Assembly (NCBI GenBank): GCA_949358305.1
Contig: CASHSZ010000007.1
Span: forward strand, 186,001 to 250,000
Origin: Strigamia acuminata
Taxonomy: Eukaryota > Arthropoda > Chilopoda > Geophilomorpha > Linotaeniidae
Reading direction: 5' to 3'
Length of the DNA: 64,000 nucleotides
Positions 51,133 through 60,856 of this stretch are shown here, piece by piece; the stretch's first letter is position 1; the number at the start of each line of letters is the position of its first letter. Under the pieces are notes generated by a model. It did not search any database and was not told the DNA's origin. It was given only the letters and a program-made list of their open reading frames with translations. Made by a program: the position numbers and the translations under genes.

Positions 51133-51610
51133 TGTTAGTTTATGCCCAACTGTTTGTGATATATTAGTTACATGTTTCCGGATAAATGTAACATGCGTAT
51201 CATTGTGATTCTGTGCCTGTGTTATATTGATTGATATTGACTTTTAACCCCCTTTCTACTGTGCTAAGTATCCCAATCAATATATTTTTGTTAGCAATGA
51301 TATGCTCACATGTCAACTGCTCAAATGAGCATTTATCTTTTAGTTTCTCCATTGCTTTTGAGCCTTTTATCGATTGTTTATGTCGTTTGCATTATTCTTT
51401 ATGTAAAGGACAAATCATTACTTGTTAAACAATGATTTGTTCTACCATTAGTTTTGTACACGTTTTGGAGAGCAGCTAGCCTCAAAACATACCCGTTGAT
51501 ATTATTCTCACATGAATAAAGATGGCGGCGCACGTATGCGAGTTCCCGCATCCATAGAATTCAAGTCTCAGCTCTCTTCTTTTGATGTCCAGCGCCTCCA
51601 AATCGCATCA
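51133..51610 (+). repeat. Cop-B 3' LTR
   Basis: 478 bp, apparently identical to 32469-32946, with the AAGATGGCGGC motif at 51519-51529; then the GATAC duplication. Confidence 0.95.
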
Positions 51611-52058
51611 GATACCGGGTGATCGGTGTTGATGGATTCAAACTAGGATCGGTTGGTCCATGATCACTTGGAGTCTGTGATCTAGAACTAGAATGCTCTG
51701 ACGGGTCTCGTTGTGTATTCACAAAATCTAAAACTTCAGTCAACGTTTGAAATTGACTTGGATTCAAACAATAATCGCGACAAATCAAAAGTCCAGCCGG
51801 ACCTAAATGCGATCCATCAAGAGGAAGATTCACTTCAACTACGGAGGTTGGATCAGTTACTACTAAATTAGGGTCGATAATGGCGACTGGATCAGTCGAT
51901 TCAGTTGAAACATTGTTATCGACCACGTGGTTTTCCACAACATTCACTATTTCCGTTCCCTCTGGAACGGGTACAAATCCGGTTAAATTAATTCCGCCGG
52001 TTAAACACGTTGTTCTTTCCTTACCACGGGTATTCATCGAATGCTGGTTACTAGTCAT
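51611..52058 (-). CDS. gag: O1 gag, N-terminal part
   Basis: Starts MTSNQHSMNTRGKER at 52058 and runs 149 codons to the Cop-B target GATAC, where it continues in phase at 32467. Composition is Val/Asp/Pro/Ser-rich with no domain I recognise; position right after the leader and frame continuity identify it. A frame continuing to 51561 reads into the Cop-B LTR. Confidence 0.85.
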
Positions 52059-53187
52059 CTTTAATTGAAATCGAAAATTCCAAATTCACAAAATTAACGA
52101 AGAAGTCACAAGCGATCTGGAGGGTTGCAAACGAAGCAATGGTTTCACTGGATCGTTTTGGGGTTCAAGTACCTCCGTAAACCTCTCTGATTGGTCGAAC
52201 TTCAAACGTTAGTCTCACGAGATTTTAATCTCGTCTGTGATTGATGGATTTCACCTTTTTCGCGGACCCATGATTTAGTCAGATTTCTGAATTATGACGT
52301 AGTCATAAAATAAAATGGATGATTATCCAATTTTACAAAAACAAGCATTACTTATTTTCGCAATAAAATCTTACTTATCGACAATTTGAATTTTTGCTAA
52401 AATTCCGTATGACAAAGCGCATGAAAAACCTTTCGATTTCTACGGCTTTGCTGTAAAGCTTTGGTTGCTAAGCAACACAACAACGAGAATTTCTTCGCCA
52501 ACATTCGAATGAACTTTTCACTCGTAGAATTTGATTTTAATGTCTTAAAATCCTAATTTTTTTTGACCGAACATTTTAAATATAAAATCAAGTATGTAAG
52601 CGAATTAAACTCTTTGAAATAAAATATTAATTTTAATTCCTTCGAAAATGTTAATTTTCTTGTATTTTATTCACGTGAACTAAGTTAGTTTTTTAACTTG
52701 AAATCTCAAGTAGTGTATAGTTATTAATTAAAATAAACAGACTACAAATACCTGTTGGAATTCATTTAGAATTCCCGATAAAACTTTGAACTTTTCGTAT
52801 TAGGCCCAACCACGTGGTTTCTCGAATCGACGACGGCGAATCGACGTATCACGGGCGGACGTAACAACGACAAGTTCGGGCAAGATTTTCCAATTCTCGT
52901 GGTCGGGTCATTAGGCCTGACCACGCGGTAGGAAATTATTATTTTTTAAAACATACAATTTCTTCGGCGGAAAATCGGAAATGCAAATGAATTACATTTA
53001 TTATTTTGTGAAACACTTAAAACAAAGTAAAATAAAATATTAGACACAAAAATAAATTTCGTTCGAAACTTATTTTTACACACAAAAACCACTGTAAAAG
53101 TTATATTTATTCGAATTCACAATAGACACACAAACTTAAAATATTTTATTTAAAATTTGGACAGCCTATCTCAGTAGAACCTCCACT
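52059..53187 (-). promoter_or_regulatory. O1 leader with tRNA-Gln primer binding site
   Basis: Primer site on the minus strand at 53185-53168, two bases after the LTR: TGGAGGTTCTACTGAGAT, 16 of 18 matching the complement of an insect tRNA-Gln 3' end as I recall it. The AT-rich remainder has no gene. A word TTAGGCC(C/T)(A/G)ACCACG(T/C)GG occurs twice (about 52800 and 52911). Confidence 0.78.
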
Positions 53188-53740
53188 TGTGACGATTCTA
53201 CTTTTGGCTGAATAATTAGCCATTACAAGGGATAAATCGGTTTAAACAAGACATTTCTACAACTAGAAATAACCTAACCGAGATAAGCTACGGAAGTCTG
53301 TACAACGTGAATATGTGACCAAAATAATAACTTACGATTTTCGTGTGATTCAAATACATGTTTATTAACATTACAACTGGGTTGAGGTTCTGGGTAAGTG
53401 TAACGGCGGCTACACTGGTTGAGGATCCGGGCGATGCTGTTCGAGTGGTGCGGCTGACTTTGCGGCATCGTCACAGTTAGCGCTACGGAAACGCATTCGG
53501 TCCCGCAGCTAGGATATCTATTAATACGAAGAATCCTTCGTATTTGGTCGGGAATATTCATTAGAATATTCCGTATTCAAATCAACAAAACATTATTATT
53601 AGTGTAATATAACAAATGAATTGTTATATTGTAATTCTATGGGCGGGGACAGTCACGACAGTCGAGGGGACCATCGCGGGAGTTGTTGAGGCTCCATCCG
53701 CCAGCATGCCTTACGACGACAAGATCCAGTGATCAGGCGC

Positions 53741-54132
53741 CGGGTATTTGTTTTCTGCGTTAAGTCGCTTTCAGTGGTACCAACCACTGGGTAAACAGTT
53801 CCTGGGGGACTACCAGATCGGCATTACCAATACCCGAGTGTTTGTTTAGCGCAAGGTATGAATGCAATTGCTCACGGGCCACCAACCCGGTGTGTCGCCT
53901 ATGAATAGGCCTTTTACCGACCTCAGGCAAGTCTTGCCTACTTAACGGAAGGGCCAATGCACTGCATCGGAACCCTGGGAATACAGTTTGCCCATATTTG
54001 TTAAACGGGTTCGACTTCCCGTATATGTGCTCTGGCAGAGCATCTGACCTATGATCGGAGAATCGCGCAAATAGATGCGACTATCACCGATCATATAATT
54101 TGACATTTGTTTAACGGGTTAGTCATTCCCGT
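53741..54132. promoter_or_regulatory. Hairpin-dense segment of the O1 LTR
   Basis: Perfect stems follow one another: CGGGTATT 53741/AATACCCG 53829 enclosing CAGTGGT 53772/ACCACTG 53783; GCCTAT 53897/ATAGGC 53905; AGGCAAG 53925/CTTGCCT 53933; ACGGG 54005/CCCGT 54018; TGCTCT 54028/AGAGCA 54037; TATGATCGG 54050/CCGATCATA 54087 with an inner TCGC/GCGA; ACGGG 54114/CCCGT 54128. It lies downstream of the TATA box on the minus strand, so it would be transcribed. Confidence 0.7.
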
Positions 54133-54410
54133 GCATGAGCGATATACTAAGCCACCGTACGAAATCTAACTGTCCCTTGGAACAGCAAGCTAGCGCTACG
54201 GGGCCATTTCATGTGTGAAACATGTCTACTGGAGTTAGCCTTCCCAGATGGGCCCTACAACAAGCAATAACGTGATAGTAATAATACATATCCATTGAGA
54301 GCTGAGGAGGCCCGATGTGTCGTGAGAGAAAGTGAGATCATACGATAACAACAATGCAATACAACAATATTCATTCAAGCCAAGGGGGTCGCGCTGGTGA
54401 AAACCAGAGC

Positions 54411-54417
54411 TTATATA
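54411..54417 (-). promoter_or_regulatory. O1 LTR TATA box
   Basis: TATATAA on the minus strand about 335 bases into the LTR. Just downstream is a small CTGGT-GAAA-ACCAG-type hairpin. Promoter inferred from position. Confidence 0.6.
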
Positions 54418-55027
54418 GTTCTAGAGAACAATCAGATTAGCGACAGCCAATCAGACGTCAGAATCCATGGATTCGTGGATCACTAGTCCGGACCTAATAT
54501 TGAACTGGGTCCAGAAGAGTCCTATTGGTCCTCTTCAAAAGGTAAGTATAACAGGATACTGATTCGATAGAATCAATATCCCAAGTAAATAATACTTTGT
54601 GGAGTCTAGTAAAATACTGTATATTTTATTCGCAACGTTTATATTAATTCTTTAATATAACTCGTAACCTTATCGAGTTTAAACTGCGCGCGTTAAATAA
54701 ACAGCGCCATCTAGTGTGAACATTGGATAATACGGTTTTATAACCGTCACAAGTTGCCACAGTGGGCACGGCAGCGAGCTGCGGGTTGTGTTAGGTGTTA
54801 CCTGGACGAGAATTGGGAGGAAAGACGGTCGGCGATTTCGTTTTTAGAAGGCGAGTCACGCGGCGGCAGAGAGGCCGGCTGGAGAGTTGCGGCCACGAGG
54901 ACGTGCCACACGGTTCAGACGGCGACGTGTTGCGGTTTGCGTCTGGTGTGTCGAGTGAAGACGGCACGAAGAGCGGTTGCTCGAATCGACTTTTGGAAGG
55001 AAAGCCGCGTGGCGAAGCCTAGTTCGA

Positions 55028-55654
55028 ATGGCGCAGGCGGCGCAGCCAATGTTGGGAAACCTCCCAACGTTCAAGGGGACGACCTGGCAGGAGTGGTTGA
55101 CATGGAAGGAAACTTTTGTGTTGTTTGTGTCGCTTAATAGTGTTGATAAAGATAAGCAAGTAGCTTTACTTTTGACATCTGTAGGAACCCCCATGTATGA
55201 CAAAATTAAGCGGTTGGTACACCCAAAGGAGGTGGCAAACATGGATTTGGACGTGTTAATTGCAGCAGTGGATCTGCACTTCAAGACCGTCGACACTCCC
55301 TATATGGCACGTCAACGTTTTGGGGCGAAAAAGAGAAAGCCAGGCGAGTCAGTGGACACATATATCGCGGATTTACGAGTGATGGCACAGCGGTGCAACT
55401 TCCTGACGAAAGACGAGATGGACAATGCGATTGTAGAACAAGTGGTCCGCGGAGCCAAAAATCCGGTTTTGGTACGGGAAATCCTTTTAAATATGCCTTT
55501 GTCAGTCCTCGAGGTCACTAAAAGGGCGGTGGCCCAAGAGATGGCCCATATGGCAGCTGAGGGGAAAGAAGAGGCCCTGCCAGTGGTTGAATCCGACAGC
55601 ACCCCGTCGACGTCTGACTTTTGTACAAGCTTGTGCTGTGTGTGCCCAGAATAG
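55028..55654 (+). pseudogene. gag: MH gag fragment, copy 1
   Basis: MAQAAQPMLGNLPTF start and a Gag core almost identical in protein to M3. At GTCGACGTCTG (about 55615) sequence jumps to the integrase finger; gag then runs out of frame for 13 codons to a TAG. Confidence 0.88.
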
Positions 55655-56288
55655 AGTTCTACCGGCGAGGGCAGTTCCCATTTTGTGGCCACGTGCGGAG
55701 GAACCATGGGCGCGCATCCACATTGACTATGCGGGGCCCATCCAGAAGAAGATGGTTTTGGTAGTGGTAGACGCGTTTTCTGGGTGGGTGGAGGCGCGTG
55801 TGGTGGCCGTGGCTACGCCCTCATCGACTATTTTGGTATTGCGGCGGATTTTTAGCTCTTTTGGGTTGCCGCATTTATTAGTAAGCGACAATGGGCCCCA
55901 GTTTGCTTCTCGAGAGTTTGCATCGTTTTTGGCCAAGAACGGCATCGATCATATCTTTTCGCCGCCGTACCATCCGCAGTCCAACGGCACAGCGGAGCAG
56001 GCTGTCCGTTGGGTTAAAGAGAAGCTGGCTAAATTTACTCAAGAAGACTTAGAACTGAGATTGCTAAGATTGATCCTGTTCCAGCATGCCAATTTTAAGA
56101 GTAGGAACAACGAGACGCCCGCCATGAACTTTCTGGGGAGGCAAATATTTACACACATCGATCTAGTGCGCCCCAGATTAGGCACGATGCGCGGCGAAAC
56201 TAATTCTCATTTCAGATCATTCCTGGTTGGCGATTTAGTCTGGTTTCGGTCGTTTCCAACAACCAAGCCACCATGGAGGGCGGGAACG
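55616..56288 (+). pseudogene. pol: MH integrase fragment, copy 1
   Basis: From FVQACAVCAQN (second half of the zinc finger) through DYAGP, SDNGPQF, SNGTAEQAV to PPWRAGT, where the duplication junction cuts it. It is closer to M2a than to M3. Confidence 0.9.
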
Positions 56289-56291
56289 TTA

Positions 56292-58053
56292 AATTACATT
56301 TATTATTTTGTGAAACACTTAAAACAAAGTAAAATAAAATATTAGACACAAAAATAAATTTCGTTCGAAACTTATTTTTACACACAAAAACCACTGTAAA
56401 AGTTATATTTATTCGAATTCACAATAGACACACAAACTTAAAATATTTTATTTAAAATTTGGACAGCCTATCTCAGTAGAACCTCCACTTGTGACGATTC
56501 TACTTTTGGCTGAATAATTAGCCATTACAAGGGATAAATCGGTTTAAACAAGACATTTCTACAACTAGAAATAACCTAACCGAGATAAGCTACGGAAGTC
56601 TGTACAACGTGAATATGTGACCAAAATAATAACTTACGATTTTCGTGTGATTCAAATACATGTTTATTAACATTACAACTGGGTTGAGGTTCTGGGTAAG
56701 TGTAACGGCGGCTACACTGGTTGAGGATCCGGGCGATGCTGTTCGAGTGGTGCGGCTGACTTTGCGGCATCGTCACAGTTAGCGCTACGGAAACGCATTC
56801 GGTCCCGCAGCTAGGATATCTATTAATACGAAGAATCCTTCGTATTTGGTCGGGAATATTCATTAGAATATTCCGTATTCAAATCAACAAAACATTATTA
56901 TTAGTGTAATATAACAAATGAATTGTTATATTGTAATTCTATGGGCGGGGACAGTCACGACAGTCGAGGGGACCATCGCGGGAGTTGTTGAGGCTCCATC
57001 CGCCAGCATGCCTTACGACGACAAGATCCAGTGATCAGGCGCCGGGTATTTGTTTTCTGCGTTAAGTCGCTTTCAGTGGTACCAACCACTGGGTAAACAG
57101 TTCCTGGGGGACTACCAGATCGGCATTACCAATACCCGAGTGTTTGTTTAGCGCAAGGTATGAATGCAATTGCTCACGGGCCACCAACCCGGTGTGTCGC
57201 CTATGAATAGGCCTTTTACCGACCTCAGGCAAGTCTTGCCTACTTAACGGAAGGGCCAATGCACTGCATCGGAACCCTGGGAATACAGTTTGCCCATATT
57301 TGTTAAACGGGTTCGACTTCCCGTATATGTGCTCTGGCAGAGCATCTGACCTATGATCGGAGAATCGCGCAAATAGATGCGACTATCACCGATCATATAA
57401 TTTGACATTTGTTTAACGGGTTAGTCATTCCCGTGCATGAGCGATATACTAAGCCACCGTACGAAATCTAACTGTCCCTTGGAACAGCAAGCTAGCGCTA
57501 CGGGGCCATTTCATGTGTGAAACATGTCTACTGGAGTTAGCCTTCCCAGATGGGCCCTACAACAAGCAATAACGTGATAGTAATAATACATATCCATTGA
57601 GAGCTGAGGAGGCCCGATGTGTCGTGAGAGAAAGTGAGATCATACGATAACAACAATGCAATACAACAATATTCATTCAAGCCAAGGGGGTCGCGCTGGT
57701 GAAAACCAGAGCTTATATAGTTCTAGAGAACAATCAGATTAGCGACAGCCAATCAGACGTCAGAATCCATGGATTCGTGGATCACTAGTCCGGACCTAAT
57801 ATTGAACTGGGTCCAGAAGAGTCCTATTGGTCCTCTTCAAAAGGTAAGTATAACAGGATACTGATTCGATAGAATCAATATCCCAAGTAAATAATACTTT
57901 GTGGAGTCTAGTAAAATACTGTATATTTTATTCGCAACGTTTATATTAATTCTTTAATATAACTCGTAACCTTATCGAGTTTAAACTGCGCGCGTTAAAT
58001 AAACAGCGCCATCTAGTGTGAACATTGGATAATACGGTTTTATAACCGTCACA
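56292..58053 (-). repeat. Second copy of O1 leader end and O1 LTR
   Basis: 56292-56489 repeats the O1 leader next to the primer site; 56490-58053 repeats the whole 1564-bp LTR including TATA (57713-57719) and hairpins. It contains no gene. Confidence 0.9.
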
Positions 58054-58329
58054 AGTTGCCACAGTGGGCACGGCAGCGAGCTGCGGGTTGTGTTAGGTGT
58101 TACCTGGACGAGAATTGGGAGGAAAGACGGTCGGCGATTTCGTTTTTAGAAGGCGAGTCACGCGGCGGCAGAGAGGCCGGCTGGAGAGTTGCGGCCACGA
58201 GGACGTGCCACACGGTTCAGACGGCGACGTGTTGCGGTTTGCGTCTGGTGTGTCGAGTGAAGACGGCACGAAGAGCGGTTGCTCGAATCGACTTTTGGAA
58301 GGAAAGCCGCGTGGCGAAGCCTAGTTCGA

Positions 58330-58956
58330 ATGGCGCAGGCGGCGCAGCCAATGTTGGGAAACCTCCCAACGTTCAAGGGGACGACCTGGCAGGAGTGGTT
58401 GACATGGAAGGAAACTTTTGTGTTGTTTGTGTCGCTTAATAGTGTTGATAAAGATAAGCAAGTAGCTTTACTTTTGACATCTGTAGGAACCCCCATGTAT
58501 GACAAAATTAAGCGGTTGGTACACCCAAAGGAGGTGGCAAACATGGATTTGGACGTGTTAATTGCAGCAGTGGATCTGCACTTCAAGACCGTCGACACTC
58601 CCTATATGGCACGTCAACGTTTTGGGGCGAAAAAGAGAAAGCCAGGCGAGTCAGTGGACACATATATCGCGGATTTACGAGTGATGGCACAGCGGTGCAA
58701 CTTCCTGACGAAAGACGAGATGGACAATGCGATTGTAGAACAAGTGGTCCGCGGAGCCAAAAATCCGGTTTTGGTACGGGAAATCCTTTTAAATATGCCT
58801 TTGTCAGTCCTCGAGGTCACTAAAAGGGCGGTGGCCCAAGAGATGGCCCATATGGCAGCTGAGGGGAAAGAAGAGGCCCTGCCAGTGGTTGAATCCGACA
58901 GCACCCCGTCGACGTCTGACTTTTGTACAAGCTTGTGCTGTGTGTGCCCAGAATAG
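58330..58956 (+). pseudogene. gag: MH gag fragment, copy 2
   Basis: The same as 55028-55654. Capsid-like region only (about 196 residues), ending at PSTS, then 13 out-of-frame codons and TAG. The knuckle and protease are missing. Confidence 0.88.
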
Positions 58957-60496
58957 AGTTCTACCGGCGAGGGCAGTTCCCATTTTGTGGCCACGTGCGG
59001 AGGAACCATGGGCGCGCATCCACATTGACTATGCGGGGCCCATCCAGAAGAAGATGGTTTTGGTAGTGGTAGACGCGTTTTCTGGGTGGGTGGAGGCGCG
59101 TGTGGTGGCCGTGGCTACGCCCTCATCGACTATTTTGGTATTGCGGCGGATTTTTAGCTCTTTTGGGTTGCCGCATTTATTAGTAAGCGACAATGGGCCC
59201 CAGTTTGCTTCTCGAGAGTTTGCATCGTTTTTGGCCAAGAACGGCATCGATCATATCTTTTCGCCGCCGTACCATCCGCAGTCCAACGGCACAGCGGAGC
59301 AGGCTGTCCGTTGGGTTAAAGAGAAGCTGGCTAAATTTACTCAAGAAGACTTAGAACTGAGATTGCTAAGATTGATCCTGTTCCAGCATGCCAATTTTAA
59401 GAGTAGGAACAACGAGACGCCCGCCATGAACTTTCTGGGGAGGCAAATATTTACACACATCGATCTAGTGCGCCCCAGATTAGGCACGATGCGCGGCGAA
59501 ACTAATTCTCATTTCAGATCATTCCTGGTTGGCGATTTAGTCTGGTTTCGGTCGTTTCCAACAACCAAGCCACCATGGAGGGCGGGAACGGTGACGGAAC
59601 GTCGTGGTGATCTTGTTTATGCACTGAAGAACGCGGAGTCGGGACGTATTGTGGTGCGGCATGTGAACCACCTCATTGCAAGGATAGCGAGCGCTACAGC
59701 TCCTACAGAGAATACGGCGGAGTTGGAGCAACGAGTTGAGCCAAGTTCGGAGACCCAACCACCGGCTCAGTACTTGAATCGGCGGCGGCAGGGGCAGCGG
59801 TTGTTTCCGACGACGAGGGCGACTCCAGCAGCGGTTCTCCAAGCGCCGAGTATACAAGCGGCGACCCCGACCCAGGCGACTCCACAAGCAACGACCCCGA
59901 CCCAGGCGACTCCACAAGCGACGATTCCGACCCAGGCGACCTCGCAAGCGACGACGACGCTGGCGATCCCGCAAGGGGCGGCAACGCCCCTGCCAGTTCC
60001 ATCACTTTCGACGGTGCTGGGCGCACCTCTAGGAGGGTTGTTTCCAACGCTCATCCCCACGCCACCCCAAGCCCTGATGATCCCCCAAGCAGTGATCGAC
60101 GAGCAGCAGCCGATTCCACCACGTCAAACAGCGCACGATCTACCTCAGAGAGTGCACATGCGAGCGACGAGGAATGTCGACGTGAATTATCGAGAGCTGT
60201 CGTCGGGGGAGGAGGATGAAGAGGAAGATGCGGTGATGCCAAATTATCATAATTTGCCACCGGCTAGACCGCCAAAACGAGGGCTGAAAGTGGCGGAAAT
60301 GATCCATTTAGAACCGGTGATGGACCCAGACCAGCCTGGCCCAAGTACGGTGGCGAACCCTCCTGTGAAAGAGACATCCCGTGCCAAGGCGGCTACCAAG
60401 AAGACCAGTGCTGAACCAACCCAGTTATACAGCAAGGAGGACGCTGAGCGCACTCGCCTGTTACTACGTAGAATGGCCGACAAGAATAAAGAATAG
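58918..60496 (+). CDS. pol: MH integrase (N-truncated) and conserved tail
   Basis: Open frame from the jump point; only the CX2C half of the zinc finger (CAVC) remains, while the catalytic core (DYAGP, SDNGPQF, SNGTAEQ) is whole. GPY/F-like PPWRAGTVTERRGDLVYAL; a linker with three 30-bp repeats at 59861-59950 coding ATPTQATPQA; then ATRNVDVNYRELSSGEE, KRGLKVAEM, QPGPS, YSKEDAERTRLLL. Different frame from gag, so no fusion is made. Confidence 0.9.
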
Positions 60497-60594
60497 ACAG
60501 AGCCACAGTTTGGTTTAAGTTATTTCAAATTGTAAATATTTATTGGTTGTTAAACAAAAAATTGAAATGTCTAGAATTACAAAGAGAGTTTGTA

Positions 60595-60606
60595 TTTGGG
60601 GAGGAA
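60595..60606 (+). promoter_or_regulatory. MH polypurine tract
   Basis: TTTGGGGAGGAA directly before the LTR. Confidence 0.82.
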
Positions 60607-60856
60607 TGCAGTGTTTTGCAGTGATTGATTCTAAATTGATAATTACAATGTGTTGTAGCAATTGTCTCTAAATTGATAATAATGAGTGAAGAACTCACTT
60701 GATTGTAATAATAGGAGCTCACCCTTTTTGAATAATACAATGTAACCGTAGTAACGCAGTTCTGGAATTGCAGAGTGAATAAAGTATGAATAGATGAATG
60801 AAGCAAAGCAGATGGCTGTGTCAAATGACTGAGTTATTTCCAGGTGGAACCTTTCA
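60607..60856 (+). repeat. MH 3' LTR
   Basis: 250 bp starting TGCAGTGTTTTGCAGTG, related to but distinct from the M2 LTR; its last CA (60855-60856) meets satellite. Confidence 0.85.

Larger units (their letters stand above)
32469..51610 (+). mobile_element. Cop-B: Ty1/copia element with two nested inserts
   Basis: 478-bp LTRs at 32469-32946 and 51133-51610 that look identical; target duplication GATAC (32464-32468, 51611-51615). Without Cop-C2 and M2a it would be about 6.8 kb. Its single gag-pol frame has three TGA codons in the gag-protease part but no frameshift. It lies antisense in O1 gag. Confidence 0.96.
28157..54751 (-). mobile_element. O1: gypsy element with long LTR, 3' part lost
   Basis: A different gypsy lineage from the M elements: separate gag and pol joined by -1 frameshifting, a tRNA-Gln primer site and a 1564-bp LTR. 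On the minus strand: 5' LTR 53188-54751, leader, gag (split by Cop-B at GATAC), pol to the end of RNase H, then a break at 28156 with integrase and 3' LTR gone. It entered the MH leader in antisense. Relationship to long-LTR groups such as Osvaldo/Ulysses is only a guess. Confidence 0.88.
53188..54751 (-). repeat. O1 5' LTR, 1564 bp
   Basis: Ends are exact inverted words TGTGACG (53188) and CGTCACA (54751); the primer site fixes the inner end. The outer end meets AGTTGCCACAG, which in M3 is an uninterrupted leader sequence, fixing that side. A copy lies at 56490-58053. No gene; 95- and 65-codon frames here are non-coding. Confidence 0.85.
54752..56288 (+). mobile_element. MH, first (duplicated) fragment
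   Basis: Leader from AGTTGCC, complete start of gag, then a direct jump into integrase at about 55615, ending where the second duplication unit starts. Sequence equals 58054-59590. Confidence 0.9.
52990..59590. repeat. Tandem duplication, period 3302 bp
   Basis: 52990-56288 and 56292-59590 look identical base for base in all stretches compared; TTA (56289-56291) lies at the junction. Each unit holds 198 bp of O1 leader, the O1 5' LTR and MH from its leader to mid-integrase. No long homology is visible at the breakpoints. Confidence 0.93.
58054..60856 (+). mobile_element. MH, second fragment with 3' LTR
   Basis: Leader, gag, internal jump, integrase, conserved tail, purine tract and a 250-bp LTR that ends at satellite. 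Leader and gag are M3-type while integrase and LTR are M2-like, so the element is a mosaic that lacks protease, RT and RNase H. Confidence 0.9.

Noticed and set aside
52990-54751. Host gene in the GC-richer part of this segment
   Set aside because: The segment is bounded by TGTGACG/CGTCACA, followed by a primer site, and is an LTR; its 95- and 65-codon frames have no features.
54977-55027. Upstream start for MH gag
   Set aside because: The ATG at 55028 matches the start used in M3; the frame merely stays open a little further upstream.
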